The notes under the pieces are model-generated. The model was not told the origin of the DNA. It did not search any database and saw only the letters and a program-made list of their open reading frames with translations. From positions 1-64,000 of the IMG/VR virus record IMGVR_UViG_3300008459_005489: a stretch of 64,000 bases of DNA; one strand, written 5' to 3'. Source of the DNA: a virus. The position numbers and the translations under genes were made by a program. Below are positions 1-9,436 of the stretch, piece after piece (position 1 is the first letter of the stretch; each line of letters opens with the position of its first letter).

Positions 1-1
1 G

Positions 2-703
2 TGGTCAACAAATCTTGTGTATCAAGGTGGTGTTGCACTCAACTGCTTGGCCAATAGACGACTAGGAAATTACTTTGACGACATCTGGATCATGCCCAAC
101 CCTGGAGACGCCGGTAGCAGCCTCGGAGCCGCTGCTCTTGCTTATGGTCAAAGATTGCATTGGCACAATGCTTACCTAGGTCACAATATTCCTGGCGCTT
201 ATCCTGTTGACGATATTGTCCGCGGTTTACTTCACGATGGTATTGCGGGAGTGGCTAGTGGCCGTGCTGAATTTGGGCCCAGGGCACTGGGTAACCGGAG
301 CCTACTTGCTGACCCCCGCGTTGCAAAAATTAAGGATCAAGTAAATGCAATCAAACGCAGACAAAAATTCCGACCTTTTGCCCCTGTTGTTTTGGCTGAA
401 CTGGCTGGCAATTATTTTGATATGCCTAGTGGCTGGCATACTCATGACTACATGCAGTCAGTAGCTCGTTGCCGGTCTCCTGATGTTTATCCTGCTGTGT
501 GTCATGTTGATGGCACCAGCCGAGTACAAACTGTTGCGGCGGATGGGTCAGGAATAAGACAGTTGTTGGAAGCATGGCACGCCAAAACAGGTTGTGCCAT
601 GTTGTTGAATACCAGTTTGAACATACGTGGCGAGCCCATGGTCAATGATCGAGCAGATGCTGATCGATTTGAAATGCTGTATGGGGTAACGGTGTATTCA
701 TGA
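2..703 (+). CDS. Carbamoyltransferase (NodU/CmcH/TobZ family), C-terminal part
   Basis: The reading frame is open from base 2, so the gene is cut by the window edge and only about 233 C-terminal residues are present. Family hallmarks visible: GGVALN near the start, the PNPGDAGSSLGAA block about 35 residues later, and GRAEFGPRALGNRSLLADPR followed by a conserved K..QVNAIKRRQKFRPFAPV stretch. This family transfers a carbamoyl group from carbamoyl phosphate, via carbamoyl-adenylate, to a hydroxyl of a sugar or antibiotic precursor. The N-terminal Kae1/YrdC-like portion lies outside the window. The stop overlaps the next start (ATGA), so it is coupled to the FkbM methyltransferase. The substrate is unknown; a glycan or modified nucleotide made by the surrounding island is inferred. 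Confidence 0.92.
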   Translation, partial: WSTNLVYQGGVALNCLANRRLGNYFDDIWIMPNPGDAGSSLGAAALAYGQRLHWHNAYLGHNIPGAYPVDDIVRGLLHDGIAGVASGRAEFGPRALGNRSLLADPRVAKIKDQVNAIKRRQKFRPFAPVVLAELAGNYFDMPSGWHTHDYMQSVARCRSPDVYPAVCHVDGTSRVQTVAADGSGIRQLLEAWHAKTGCAMLLNTSLNIRGEPMVNDRADADRFEMLYGVTVYS

Positions 704-1485
704 TCGAATCTACAAAAACTCGATATTGCAATGAATTTTGGTACCACAGCAATGATCTAATGATTGGTGCCAGTCTTGCACGGTACGGAGAGTACAGTCA
801 ATGCGAAATTGATTTTCTACTGAGTTTCTTAACCAATGATGCCGTGGTATATGATGTGGGGGCCAACATAGGATACCATACCACAGCATTTGCCACACGG
901 GTCAAACGTGTGTATGCATTTGAACCTCACCCAGGAAATTATGCATTGTTGGAAAAAAACACTGAGGAATTTGACAATGTGTTTTTAGGGCAGTATGCAG
1001 TGAGTGACCGCAGGACAACTTGTTACATTTCAGATTATGATCCTGATCAGATCAGCAATTTTGGTGCTGTCAGTGTTGTTGATGACACCACAGGAATTGC
1101 GGTCCGTGCCATTGATTTAGATACTGCTGGGTTGGACCTACCGGACTTCATCAAGATTGATGCAGAAGGACACGAATTACAAGTGCTACAAGGTTGCAAA
1201 CAAATCGTACAACAACATTGCCCTGTGATCTACTATGAAGCACATGAATCACGGCACCTTAGAGACATATACTTGTTGTTGAGTGAAGATAGATATAGGT
1301 TTTATTGGGCGCAAGTGAACAATTATAATCCTGCAAATTTTGCCAACAACGCAGACAATGTATTTGGAAGTAGTGGATTGATGAGTATTCTAGCCTGGCC
1401 TAGAACGCTGGGAGAATTGCCGATGACTCCTGTGACAGGCATGGATGACACTGCTGGTAGATTCTACGCCAACGGACATCCTTAA
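700..1485 (+). CDS. FkbM-family SAM-dependent methyltransferase
   Basis: A 261-residue class I methyltransferase. VVYDVGANIGYHTT (about residues 49-62) is the SAM-binding motif I, YAFEPHPGNYALLEKN is motif II with the acidic ribose-binding residue, and DFIKIDAEGHELQVLQG (about 150-166) is the FkbM signature. Members O-methylate sugars, polyketides or glycans. The start overlaps the carbamoyltransferase stop by four bases, so the two are co-translated and probably modify the same molecule. Its stop touches the stop of the convergent amidinotransferase gene, leaving no room for a terminator between them. Confidence 0.9.
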   Translation: MIESTKTRYCNEFWYHSNDLMIGASLARYGEYSQCEIDFLLSFLTNDAVVYDVGANIGYHTTAFATRVKRVYAFEPHPGNYALLEKNTEEFDNVFLGQYAVSDRRTTCYISDYDPDQISNFGAVSVVDDTTGIAVRAIDLDTAGLDLPDFIKIDAEGHELQVLQGCKQIVQQHCPVIYYEAHESRHLRDIYLLLSEDRYRFYWAQVNNYNPANFANNADNVFGSSGLMSILAWPRTLGELPMTPVTGMDDTAGRFYANGHP

Positions 1486-2510
1486 AGATAAGTTTCTAGT
1501 CCGCCACGTCTGCGGATGTCTTGTGTGCAACAACTGATACCGCCATCCCAGAAGTAACTGTGACGCAGTTCACTGATGATAGGGTCTATTCGATGCCGGC
1601 GGCAGTAGTCAAATACTTCTTTGTTGTATGCACTGAATATAACATGCGACTCATCCAGTACCAAACAGTTGACATCAAACACAGTTTCAGCAACAAAGCC
1701 AGTCCACTTGGTCAGATAAGTGTTCACAAAGTCTGAGAACTCTGCGGTAGGAGTTTGCCCTTGCACGTACCAGGCACCCGGTGATTGTTCATACTTGAAC
1801 TTGCCAACTTCCATGGCTGCCCAGATTGAACTATCCCAGATCTTGCAAACATCCCAACCTGGGAAGTCCGCAGCCAAATTCAAGTTTACATCATGCTTGC
1901 TTGACAACAACACACCTGGCTTGAGAATAGCAAACACAGCATCACCGTGCCCATCTGTAATGGCCTCGTGTACTCTATATTCAGCACCCAGCACATTGTC
2001 CACAATCCAACGAGTTTGATCTGGACGCAAGAAGTCTGAGTTATCAAAAAACACATCACGACCCACACGCACAATGCAACTTGCACTGGCGCCATTTAAA
2101 ATACAATCTGAATCCCATGAACTTTTATGCGGATTAACCACTGCATCGCCATATTGTTTGCAAATATTATCTAGCTCTGGCATGGCCAACACACGTAACA
2201 ATTTGTCGCCTAATGTAATCTGCCAATCTCTTGGGGTAAGTGGTGGCAAGGGTGCACCACCACCTTCAGTTTGATGCCAAATAAAACTGTCTTTGTCGGG
2301 CAAGTCTGGACGTTTGACCACAGCACCAAAACGTTCAATGGTCTTGACAAGATTGTCAAGATCTTCGTCAGTCTCTGCCAAGATTTGTTGCAGTTGATTG
2401 CGTACTTGTGCATTGTCTATAAAATCAAAGTAATCAGGTGTGTACGCACACCCCACAATGACTTCTTCAAGTGGTTGCCAGCTGGTATAGGAGTTAACGA
2501 TGTTGTTCAT
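1482..2510 (-). CDS. Amidinotransferase family protein (StrB/glycine amidinotransferase-like)
   Basis: 342 residues beginning with WQPLEEVIVG, the typical opening of arginine:glycine and arginine:inosamine-phosphate amidinotransferases. A histidine block (TDGHGDAVF, about residue 195) and a C-terminal GGISCCTQDIRRRGG supply the expected catalytic His and Cys of the pentein fold. Such enzymes move the amidino group of arginine to an amine, for example during streptidine formation. A second copy lies at 55162-56220. It is the last gene of a leftward run with two putative glycosyltransferases and overlaps the upstream gene by 17 bp. The acceptor amine is unknown; an arginine deiminase-like activity cannot be excluded. 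Confidence 0.82.
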   Translation of the reverse strand: MNNIVNSYTSWQPLEEVIVGCAYTPDYFDFIDNAQVRNQLQQILAETDEDLDNLVKTIERFGAVVKRPDLPDKDSFIWHQTEGGGAPLPPLTPRDWQITLGDKLLRVLAMPELDNICKQYGDAVVNPHKSSWDSDCILNGASASCIVRVGRDVFFDNSDFLRPDQTRWIVDNVLGAEYRVHEAITDGHGDAVFAILKPGVLLSSKHDVNLNLAADFPGWDVCKIWDSSIWAAMEVGKFKYEQSPGAWYVQGQTPTAEFSDFVNTYLTKWTGFVAETVFDVNCLVLDESHVIFSAYNKEVFDYCRRHRIDPIISELRHSYFWDGGISCCTQDIRRRGGLETYL

Positions 2511-3684
2511 TTATTTGCTCGATTAAAGTATTTAAACGTCCGGCCTTTGAGGACTGAAATAATTGTTGGTTGTATTCAATGTCAGCTCTGCACTGTTCAA
2601 ACAACTGTGGCAGATGTTGCTTGGCATCGTGTATGGCTTTTGTGAGAGTGATCCAACGCTGAGTGTGATTGTGTTCACAGTCGTAATCATTGTCTAAAAT
2701 GCCATCAAAAACTCGATAGCCAAGATCGCGTAATGCTTGCAAACTGCCTGCACCACCGGCTACAAAAAACATCTGTCCATGCTTGATGGGTTTAAAAGTT
2801 TTTTCAGTGATAAAACATCCATTGGACTGATCCACATCAAATTGGCTTTCCAACACAATATTGCAATAACTATTGACATGGTATTTGGGAATCAGCACAC
2901 TGTGATCGTTGCGTTGGTCAAAGTCCAATTCGTCGCTGATGTATGGTGCGCCGTCAAGAAATTTCTTGCGCTCATATCTCAATCGGGATATCATGTCAAC
3001 TTCAATGGGGCAATCGTCATCTGCGCCTGTGGCAGGTTCACAATAACTCCAGTATGAATTGTCTAACAATCCGCTTTGCCATAGATCAGCTATTGCAGTG
3101 GCCCGCCACCATTTGTGGATTCTACTCAAACAAGTAAAATCATGCTCTCTTGGTTGATTGTGTGCAGGCAATGGCGCCTGGTCAAGATTGCGTTGATAAT
3201 ACCATAATTCAAAGTCATGAAAAGTTACAAATCCAGGTTGTTTGGCAGCGGCTGAATTTGCACTGACAAACACATAGCAATCCATGGGCATGCTGTGTTG
3301 CTGGGCCAATGTGTCCAATCGATTTTTGATACGTGCAGGGTGGTCACCTTCGTGATAGTAAAACAACAATCGCAAATCACCCTGACGCACACGTTGTCGC
3401 ACATGGTCATTCAACAACTCAAAATAATCAATGTCAAAATCAAAAAAGCCAATGCCAATGGGGTAAAAGGTATTGGGAGGTAGCACATCATGTATGGAAA
3501 AAATGTTGATGGGCACTGAATGTTGTTCGCAGTATTCTTGCAGTCTCAATGGAGTGGTGTAAGGCCAGTGCTGTCCAAACTCACGCCAGGCCTGTGTGTA
3601 AGGTCTGGCCTGATGACGTGCCAGTGCAGGATATATTCTACCTTTGACCGTGGCATCTGCCACAAAATTAAGACTTAAATTCAT
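2494..3684 (-). CDS. Putative glycosyltransferase-like protein (EKTFKP paralogue 1)
   Basis: 396 residues. The C-terminal third carries FITEKTFKPIKHGQMFFVAGGAGSLQALRDLGYRVFD, a motif shared with the proteins at 3668-4831, 41776-42831, 43448-44410 and 60153-61154. The arrangement resembles the nucleotide-sugar-binding end of GT-B enzymes such as GT10 fucosyltransferases, where an E-K pair precedes a conserved pocket, but that is inference from pattern only. The first about 250 residues are divergent from the paralogues. The ends overlap both neighbours by 17 bp, so it sits within one transcript with the amidinotransferase. Confidence 0.6.
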   Translation of the reverse strand: MNLSLNFVADATVKGRIYPALARHQARPYTQAWREFGQHWPYTTPLRLQEYCEQHSVPINIFSIHDVLPPNTFYPIGIGFFDFDIDYFELLNDHVRQRVRQGDLRLLFYYHEGDHPARIKNRLDTLAQQHSMPMDCYVFVSANSAAAKQPGFVTFHDFELWYYQRNLDQAPLPAHNQPREHDFTCLSRIHKWWRATAIADLWQSGLLDNSYWSYCEPATGADDDCPIEVDMISRLRYERKKFLDGAPYISDELDFDQRNDHSVLIPKYHVNSYCNIVLESQFDVDQSNGCFITEKTFKPIKHGQMFFVAGGAGSLQALRDLGYRVFDGILDNDYDCEHNHTQRWITLTKAIHDAKQHLPQLFEQCRADIEYNQQLFQSSKAGRLNTLIEQINEQHR

Positions 3685-4831
3685 TCAACATATCCTGTAA
3701 TTCCTGCCATAGTATGGCTTCAAAGCCGCCATGATAAAAATGATTCCAATTGTGCTCAATAATTTCATGTGCAGAGTCAAATAGGTCTTGGCGATGTTCT
3801 TCCAACCCATCTAACATTTTTAGCACTTGTGCAATCTTTTCTATGCGCTTGGCATCATCTGGTTCATCATCATAGCTTTCGTCCCACAAGTGATCAAATG
3901 TTCGAAATCCATAACTGCGCAAATACCTCAAACTGCCTTGGGTGCCTACTATGATAAACGGCATGCCCATGGCAATGGGTTTGAAAGTTTTCTCAGTCAA
4001 GTGATGTCTGCGTCCTGTGGCCACAGTCTCAGTAACCAAGTATAACAAACTTTCAGCAGATTCATCAAACAAACTGAGCCAGCACGAATGCATGGGATGA
4101 CCAGTTTCACCTTCAAAGTTCCGGGGTAATGATTGTTGGGCAAACACTGTTTCAATGTCAGGGTACTTGTTTTTAAGAGGTTGTATGGCATCTAGTATAG
4201 CAATGTTTTCCGCAGGACACACAGAGGGACACGACACATGATTTTTAGACATGCCCATTTTAAATATCCAGTACAACATTTCCAATCTGTGCTTGCGTTC
4301 GCCTGCCACAATACGATTAGGTGCCAAGAACGTTCGTGTGATTGTTCGTTGAGCAGGTGGAGTAATCAAAAAAGTTCGATCATATCCACGGAACCAATCC
4401 AATGCTGCCCAGCCATGAAAGAAATAATAATAACTTTTCCAGTTGTATTTGTTGCACACAAACTCAACGGTGTCACTGTCTCGCTCGCTGGTAATAATGC
4501 TGCCAACCTGGTGATCAATTCTTAGCGGCTTGGTGTACCCAGCATCAAGGGCTATTTTGTTTAATTTGATTCGATTGGTACACAATTCATGAATATCTTT
4601 GTTTTTATCCACAACAGATTCAAAAGTGGGCAAGTGTATGTTCAAATGAATAGGCTCTTGATCCCATAATAGTGTATAATTGTGTTCGTGAGTAATATCA
4701 CTGCCATAATTAACTAGACTGTCAGGGTCAGTTCTGCCAAACGGCTCGCACCACCATAATCTTACTCTAGGATGATTTTTTTTAAGCCAAGGCCAAAATG
4801 TGTTGTTGTAAATTTCATCTATTCTAATCAT
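3668..4831 (-). CDS. Putative glycosyltransferase-like protein (EKTFKP paralogue 2)
   Basis: 387 residues, same family as its downstream neighbour. The C-terminal block LTEKTFKPIAMGMPFIIVGTQGSLRYLRSYGFRTFDHLWDESYDD matches the shared pattern of an E-K pair, a hydrophobic strand with G.QGSL, and a GF..FD...DESYD tail. The N-terminal half mentions no recognised domain. The start codon shares two bases with the start codon of the divergent repeat-protein gene (CATG at 4829-4832), so promoters for both must lie inside the opposite coding sequence. Confidence 0.6.
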   Translation of the reverse strand: MIRIDEIYNNTFWPWLKKNHPRVRLWWCEPFGRTDPDSLVNYGSDITHEHNYTLLWDQEPIHLNIHLPTFESVVDKNKDIHELCTNRIKLNKIALDAGYTKPLRIDHQVGSIITSERDSDTVEFVCNKYNWKSYYYFFHGWAALDWFRGYDRTFLITPPAQRTITRTFLAPNRIVAGERKHRLEMLYWIFKMGMSKNHVSCPSVCPAENIAILDAIQPLKNKYPDIETVFAQQSLPRNFEGETGHPMHSCWLSLFDESAESLLYLVTETVATGRRHHLTEKTFKPIAMGMPFIIVGTQGSLRYLRSYGFRTFDHLWDESYDDEPDDAKRIEKIAQVLKMLDGLEEHRQDLFDSAHEIIEHNWNHFYHGGFEAILWQELQDMLNEFKS

Positions 4832-7457
4832 GTTTGACGTATTTTATTCAGGAAAGAAGCCAGGCCGTTTTGCGCATGAGCGTGAGGCTGATAGTATCGA
4901 GCATGCACAGAAGTTGAGTCGCACAAGGTATTTTTGGTGGATACACTACTTAGCGGACCTCAACACATGGGATTGGCTTTTTGAACCTGTTCCATGGCAA
5001 ACCGACCAACGGCATGCATGGCCCAATCAACATCAACCTGATTCAGGCGTGTACCTTGTGCCACGTGCAGGATACACAGACACAAACTATCACAGTGAGC
5101 TGACTATTCGTCACCAGGCTGATCAGTCGTGCTGGCATGTGCCCGATTACATAGATGCTGCCAGCATTGATACACAGTGGAGTCCTGACCCCATGGATCC
5201 GCCTTACGTGTACGAATTTCCAGTGGAATGGGGATGGGACAACATAGGGGGTCCGGAGTATCGAGTACCTGGCGCTGTTGAACGCAAGTTTGTGATGAAT
5301 TTTGTGGCACGTACTGTGCCCGATCACTCAGCATGGCATCAGCACTGCTCAGCAGACTTGCCACCGGAACTTGCCCGTTGGAGACCCAACCCTGCGGACC
5401 CACCCTATGACTATGTGTTCGGGAATCAGTGGCATTCAGCTGAAGTCATGCCCACAGTGGAATATCGTGTGCCAGGTGCTGTCAGCAAGAAGTACATGTC
5501 AGAACTCAAAGCCCAATTGCCTGCCCAACACACTGATCACTGGCACACTTTGATCGATTGTGACTGGGACTATAGTTGGATACCTGATCCAGGAGATCCT
5601 CCTTATGTGTATGTGTTTGGCAATCAGTGGTGGTCAGCAGAGAAATGGCCCACAGTGGAATATCATGTGCCGGGTGCTACAGAACGCAAGTACATGGATT
5701 ACCCACGTGCTTCATTGCGGACTGTGAACACAGGCTGGCGTGACCGGAGTGATCATGGTTATACATTTGACTGGACCTGGCAGCCTGACCCTGGGGATCA
5801 GCCTTACATCTATGTGTTTGGCAATCAATGGCATTCAGCACAAGTCATGCCCACCGTGGAATGGCGACATCCTGCAGCCACAAATGACTCCCCTGTAAAG
5901 TACATGGACTGGCCACGTGCTGTGTTATTGCCTGATCCAACACTATGGACCATACCCGACGGTGTGGATCATGCACAGATTGATTTTTCTTGGCGGCCTG
6001 ACCCTGGTGAACCACCTTACATGTATCAGTTTGCCACACAGCATCAAAAAACAGGTGGGCCTGTGTACACAGTACCGGGCGCCACAGAAACCAAGTATCT
6101 TGAAAACATACAGATCAAGATCGAAGCAGAAACTGTGCCCATTGTGGAAATAGATCACTTGGACGGTGCAGCAGGGCAGATTGCCAACACCATCAAACGC
6201 ATAAGATACTTTGACAACTATCGCGACACGCTAATTCGCTTGGCCAAGAGTCTGGTGGACCAACATGAATTTGTTTGGGTGTGCTCGAGCATTTGTGACT
6301 ACACTGATTTTGATTTCTCTTGGCATCCTGAACAGTGGCAGCAGACCATGCTGCATGTGTTTGCCAGTGATACCCAAAAGTTTGGCGACACGTTTTACAT
6401 GCATGTGCCTACATTTGCTGCTAGAGCTGAAAAGAAAGCATTGTTGGAATGGTACAGTGTGAACTTTGTCAAAATCACTGTGTCACGACGACCCATGCCG
6501 GTTATTGTACACAACAGTGACAGTCAAGTAGATGCAGTAAAAACAACGAACTGGGCAGGACCACTGGCCACATTTACCAACCATGACTATGTGCAGGGTA
6601 ATCTGGTGACTGTGCCACTATGGCGGCAAGACACCAAGACCATTGTGCCTGTTGGGAGTGGCGCAGGCACAGTAGTTGTTCCCAAGGTCGCTGTTCCCTA
6701 CATAAAGACACAGTTGTATGACTATGCTCACATAGACCGCACACAACGTATTTTGAAAGACCCGCCGTTGGACATTGTGTTCATCAGCAATGGTGAAATA
6801 AATGCTGAAATTTACTTTGAACATTTGGAATACACAGCCCACGACGCAAATCATAAGAATCTCATGCATCATGTGTCAGGCGTGAATGGTCGTGTGGCAG
6901 CATATCAAGCGGCTGCTAGACAGAGCACTACGCCTTGGTTTTTTGCTGTGTTTGCCAAACTAGAAGTCACTAGAGATTTTGACTGGTCCTGGCAACCTGA
7001 CCGTATGCAACAGCCCAAGCACTATATCTTTCATGCACACAATCCTGTTAATGGATTAGTGTACGGTCACCAGGCCATGATTGCTTACAACAAACGATTG
7101 GTGTTGGAGAACTCAGGTGCGGGACTGGACTTTACACTAGACCAAGCACATGAAGTTGTGCCTATTTGCTGTGGCACAGCCATGTATCATGAGTCAGACT
7201 GGATGTGCTGGCGCACTGCTTTCCGTGAAGCGATAAAACTAAAAGCCAGTTTACCTGATGTTGAAAGCGAGCACAGACTAAATCGATGGCTCACGGTTGA
7301 CTCAACAGAAGGTGGGTGGAGTCGCAAAGGTGCTGAAGATGGTGTGGAGTACTATGACTCAGTTGGTGGTGACTTTGCGGCGCTTAAGAAAAGTTATGAG
7401 TGGAACTGGTTGGCCACGTATGCGTTTGTCAAACGCAGTCTAACAACTGATCAATAA
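4830..7457 (+). CDS. Large repeat protein with FDWSW-PDPxDPPY-FGNQ modules
   Basis: 875 residues. At least five tandem modules of about 65-75 residues (roughly residues 110-400) follow the pattern [FWI]D.[ST]W.PDP.DPPY.Y.FGNQW, then PTVEY.VPGA..KYM. Longer versions of the same core occur near residues 25-90, 455-535 and 690-770, where each is preceded by a hydrophobic segment such as EFVWVCSSICDYTDFDFSW or TPWFFAVFAKLEVTRDFDWSW. These longer units look like a GT-A-type nucleotide-sugar-binding core in which the D.D position is FD[FW]SW; the short modules would be truncated copies. No signal peptide or membrane segment. Function is not recognised. It is flanked by sugar-modifying genes and its 3' end overlaps the convergent aminotransferase by 29 bp. 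Confidence 0.75.
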   Translation: MFDVFYSGKKPGRFAHEREADSIEHAQKLSRTRYFWWIHYLADLNTWDWLFEPVPWQTDQRHAWPNQHQPDSGVYLVPRAGYTDTNYHSELTIRHQADQSCWHVPDYIDAASIDTQWSPDPMDPPYVYEFPVEWGWDNIGGPEYRVPGAVERKFVMNFVARTVPDHSAWHQHCSADLPPELARWRPNPADPPYDYVFGNQWHSAEVMPTVEYRVPGAVSKKYMSELKAQLPAQHTDHWHTLIDCDWDYSWIPDPGDPPYVYVFGNQWWSAEKWPTVEYHVPGATERKYMDYPRASLRTVNTGWRDRSDHGYTFDWTWQPDPGDQPYIYVFGNQWHSAQVMPTVEWRHPAATNDSPVKYMDWPRAVLLPDPTLWTIPDGVDHAQIDFSWRPDPGEPPYMYQFATQHQKTGGPVYTVPGATETKYLENIQIKIEAETVPIVEIDHLDGAAGQIANTIKRIRYFDNYRDTLIRLAKSLVDQHEFVWVCSSICDYTDFDFSWHPEQWQQTMLHVFASDTQKFGDTFYMHVPTFAARAEKKALLEWYSVNFVKITVSRRPMPVIVHNSDSQVDAVKTTNWAGPLATFTNHDYVQGNLVTVPLWRQDTKTIVPVGSGAGTVVVPKVAVPYIKTQLYDYAHIDRTQRILKDPPLDIVFISNGEINAEIYFEHLEYTAHDANHKNLMHHVSGVNGRVAAYQAAARQSTTPWFFAVFAKLEVTRDFDWSWQPDRMQQPKHYIFHAHNPVNGLVYGHQAMIAYNKRLVLENSGAGLDFTLDQAHEVVPICCGTAMYHESDWMCWRTAFREAIKLKASLPDVESEHRLNRWLTVDSTEGGWSRKGAEDGVEYYDSVGGDFAALKKSYEWNWLATYAFVKRSLTTDQ

Positions 7458-8511
7458 CATACTCAATTTCCAAGTCTGTTAGTTCAGGATAGATAGGTAG
7501 ACTCAAACATCTACGTGCTAGGCTGCTGCCAGCACTCAGCAAGTCTGGGCTCTGGTAATGTTGATATGCTGGTAACTCATGCATGGGTGTTGCGTAGTGT
7601 ACCTTGGTTTCAACACCACGCAAGGCAAGATTACGTTGCAAGATATCACGATTGTCCACATGAATCACAAATTTGTGAAAACAGTGCTCATCAAAATTGC
7701 TGCTGTCAATCAAACAAGTGATATTAGGATTTTGTTTCAACATCTCTATCCAGTGCTGAGCAATGGTGCGTCTACGTTGTTGCCACTGGTCAATGTAGCG
7801 AGTTTTTACCAACATCTGCGCACAGTCCGTTTCGCTCATTCTACTGTTGGTGCCAACTTCTGCATGTTTGCTGTGTTTGCCATTGCTGATCCAATCCTGG
7901 GCAAAATCTCTCAAGCCAGCATTGGCAGTGATTACCGCCCCACCATTGCTATAGTTGGCTAGATTCTTTGTGGGATCAAAACTAATAGCACAATCGCCCA
8001 GCCGATTATTGTCATTGCTGAGCCAATGCTGTGCGCCATCTTCAATTATGAGATGAGTAAGCGGCCAAATACTGTTTCTCAATGCGTGAAGGGACTGCCC
8101 ATACAAACCTACACCGCATATGGCTTGAACATCTGTACCGTGTAACAGTTTGTCCATGTCCATCACACCATACCGATCAGTGTCCACAATGTGCAAGTTC
8201 CAGCCTGCTCGCACAAATGCATTCAGTGTAGCAGGATATGTTATTGTGGGCACAGCCACAGTGGGCGGTATAAAACCTGATCGTGATTGATACCATTCAG
8301 CAATGATTTCTAATGCTTGTGTACCCGAGTGACAGGTTATGGCATAAGGTTGGTGATTGCGTCGAGCCAGCCAATCTTCAAACTCATAAGTGTAGTTGCC
8401 GCTCATGAGAGATCCTGAACGCAACACTGTATCTGTTACATCTAAGATCTCGGTGCGAAGATTGTTATACTGTTTTCGGATTCCAGTAAACGGAATTGTC
8501 AAGCCACTCAT
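7429..8511 (-). CDS. DegT/DnrJ/EryC1/StrS-family PLP sugar aminotransferase
   Basis: 360 residues with the fold-type I aminotransferase plan: PFTGIRKQY opening, TCHSGTQALEII cofactor-binding loop, IIEDGAQHWL (the Asp that contacts the pyridine nitrogen), and SFDPTKNLANYSNGGAVIT with the Schiff-base lysine (about residue 180). This family aminates keto-sugars bound to nucleotides. The start lies 47 bp inside the upstream epimerase gene, indicating tight translational coupling; the epimerase/aminotransferase pairing suggests production of an amino-deoxy sugar nucleotide. Confidence 0.92.
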   Translation of the reverse strand: MSGLTIPFTGIRKQYNNLRTEILDVTDTVLRSGSLMSGNYTYEFEDWLARRNHQPYAITCHSGTQALEIIAEWYQSRSGFIPPTVAVPTITYPATLNAFVRAGWNLHIVDTDRYGVMDMDKLLHGTDVQAICGVGLYGQSLHALRNSIWPLTHLIIEDGAQHWLSNDNNRLGDCAISFDPTKNLANYSNGGAVITANAGLRDFAQDWISNGKHSKHAEVGTNSRMSETDCAQMLVKTRYIDQWQQRRRTIAQHWIEMLKQNPNITCLIDSSNFDEHCFHKFVIHVDNRDILQRNLALRGVETKVHYATPMHELPAYQHYQSPDLLSAGSSLARRCLSLPIYPELTDLEIEYVIDQLLDCV

Positions 8512-9436
8512 AATACTTCTTAAATCCTTGTTCTACATCCGTCTTGGGATCAAAACTCAAGATGGTTCGGGCACGATCAACATTCAGCGCACCGCGACTG
8601 GGAAAGTCTGCATCCCGGTCCTGTATCTCAATAGTACCCTTGCCCACAATCTTCACAATCATTTCTGCGGCTTCTAACAAACTTACTGAATGTGATTTAG
8701 TAATGTTGAATGTCATGTTGCGGCACATGATACGTGTGGCTGCGGAAACAATGCCATCAGCGGCATCATCCACATAGGTAAAGTCTAAGGTTTCGTTTGC
8801 TCCATTAACTCGGAGCACTCCGCCGCGCATTGCTGTGAGCATGAATTTGGCAACGACTCGGTCTTCAACATCAAGTGGCCCATAAACAGCACTGGGGCGA
8901 ATAATAACATACTCAAAACCACAACGGCGGCTATAATCTTTGACAAGGTCTTCTCCACATAGTTTCATTATTCCATACTGCCCTTGCGGGTGGCATGGAT
9001 CATCTTCCAACACATCATCTTCGAAGTTGCCGTACACCATGCTTGAACTGATGTACACAAACCGTTCAATTTTGTGTTTTTTGGCACTCTCAAGCAAGTT
9101 GATCAACCCCCGCATCATGACATCTGCACCCAGTGCAGGGTTGGCATTGACCACTTTCTGTCGGGGAAAACTGGCACAGTGAATGATAACTTTGGGCTTG
9201 TGCTCACCTATGAGCAAGTCCATGTCTGACTCATCAGTGATGTCGTAAAGGTAGATTGGTGTGTCTGGTGCAATCTTCTTTTCACGTTCTGCCATCAAGT
9301 AATCAATTTCTGCTTGTGGAATGATGCCATAAGTGGTTTTGGTATCCATGATCACAGTTTTCTCACCACGTGCTTGCAGTCGTGCCACTATATTGTGCCC
9401 AATGAGGCCTAGTCCACCTGTAACTAAAAATGTCAT
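8465..9436 (-). CDS. NAD(P)-dependent sugar epimerase/dehydratase (extended SDR)
   Basis: 323 residues. N-terminal TGGLGLIGHNI is the Rossmann GxxGxxG motif; SSSMVYG and YGIMK supply the catalytic Ser and the Tyr-x-x-x-Lys pair (about residues 125-150). Extended SDRs of this type epimerise or dehydrate nucleotide sugars. It overlaps the sugar aminotransferase downstream and the small protein upstream (ATGA), so the three form one operon. The precise sugar cannot be told from sequence alone. Confidence 0.9.
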   Translation of the reverse strand: MTFLVTGGLGLIGHNIVARLQARGEKTVIMDTKTTYGIIPQAEIDYLMAEREKKIAPDTPIYLYDITDESDMDLLIGEHKPKVIIHCASFPRQKVVNANPALGADVMMRGLINLLESAKKHKIERFVYISSSMVYGNFEDDVLEDDPCHPQGQYGIMKLCGEDLVKDYSRRCGFEYVIIRPSAVYGPLDVEDRVVAKFMLTAMRGGVLRVNGANETLDFTYVDDAADGIVSAATRIMCRNMTFNITKSHSVSLLEAAEMIVKIVGKGTIEIQDRDADFPSRGALNVDRARTILSFDPKTDVEQGFKKYYEWLDNSVYWNPKTV

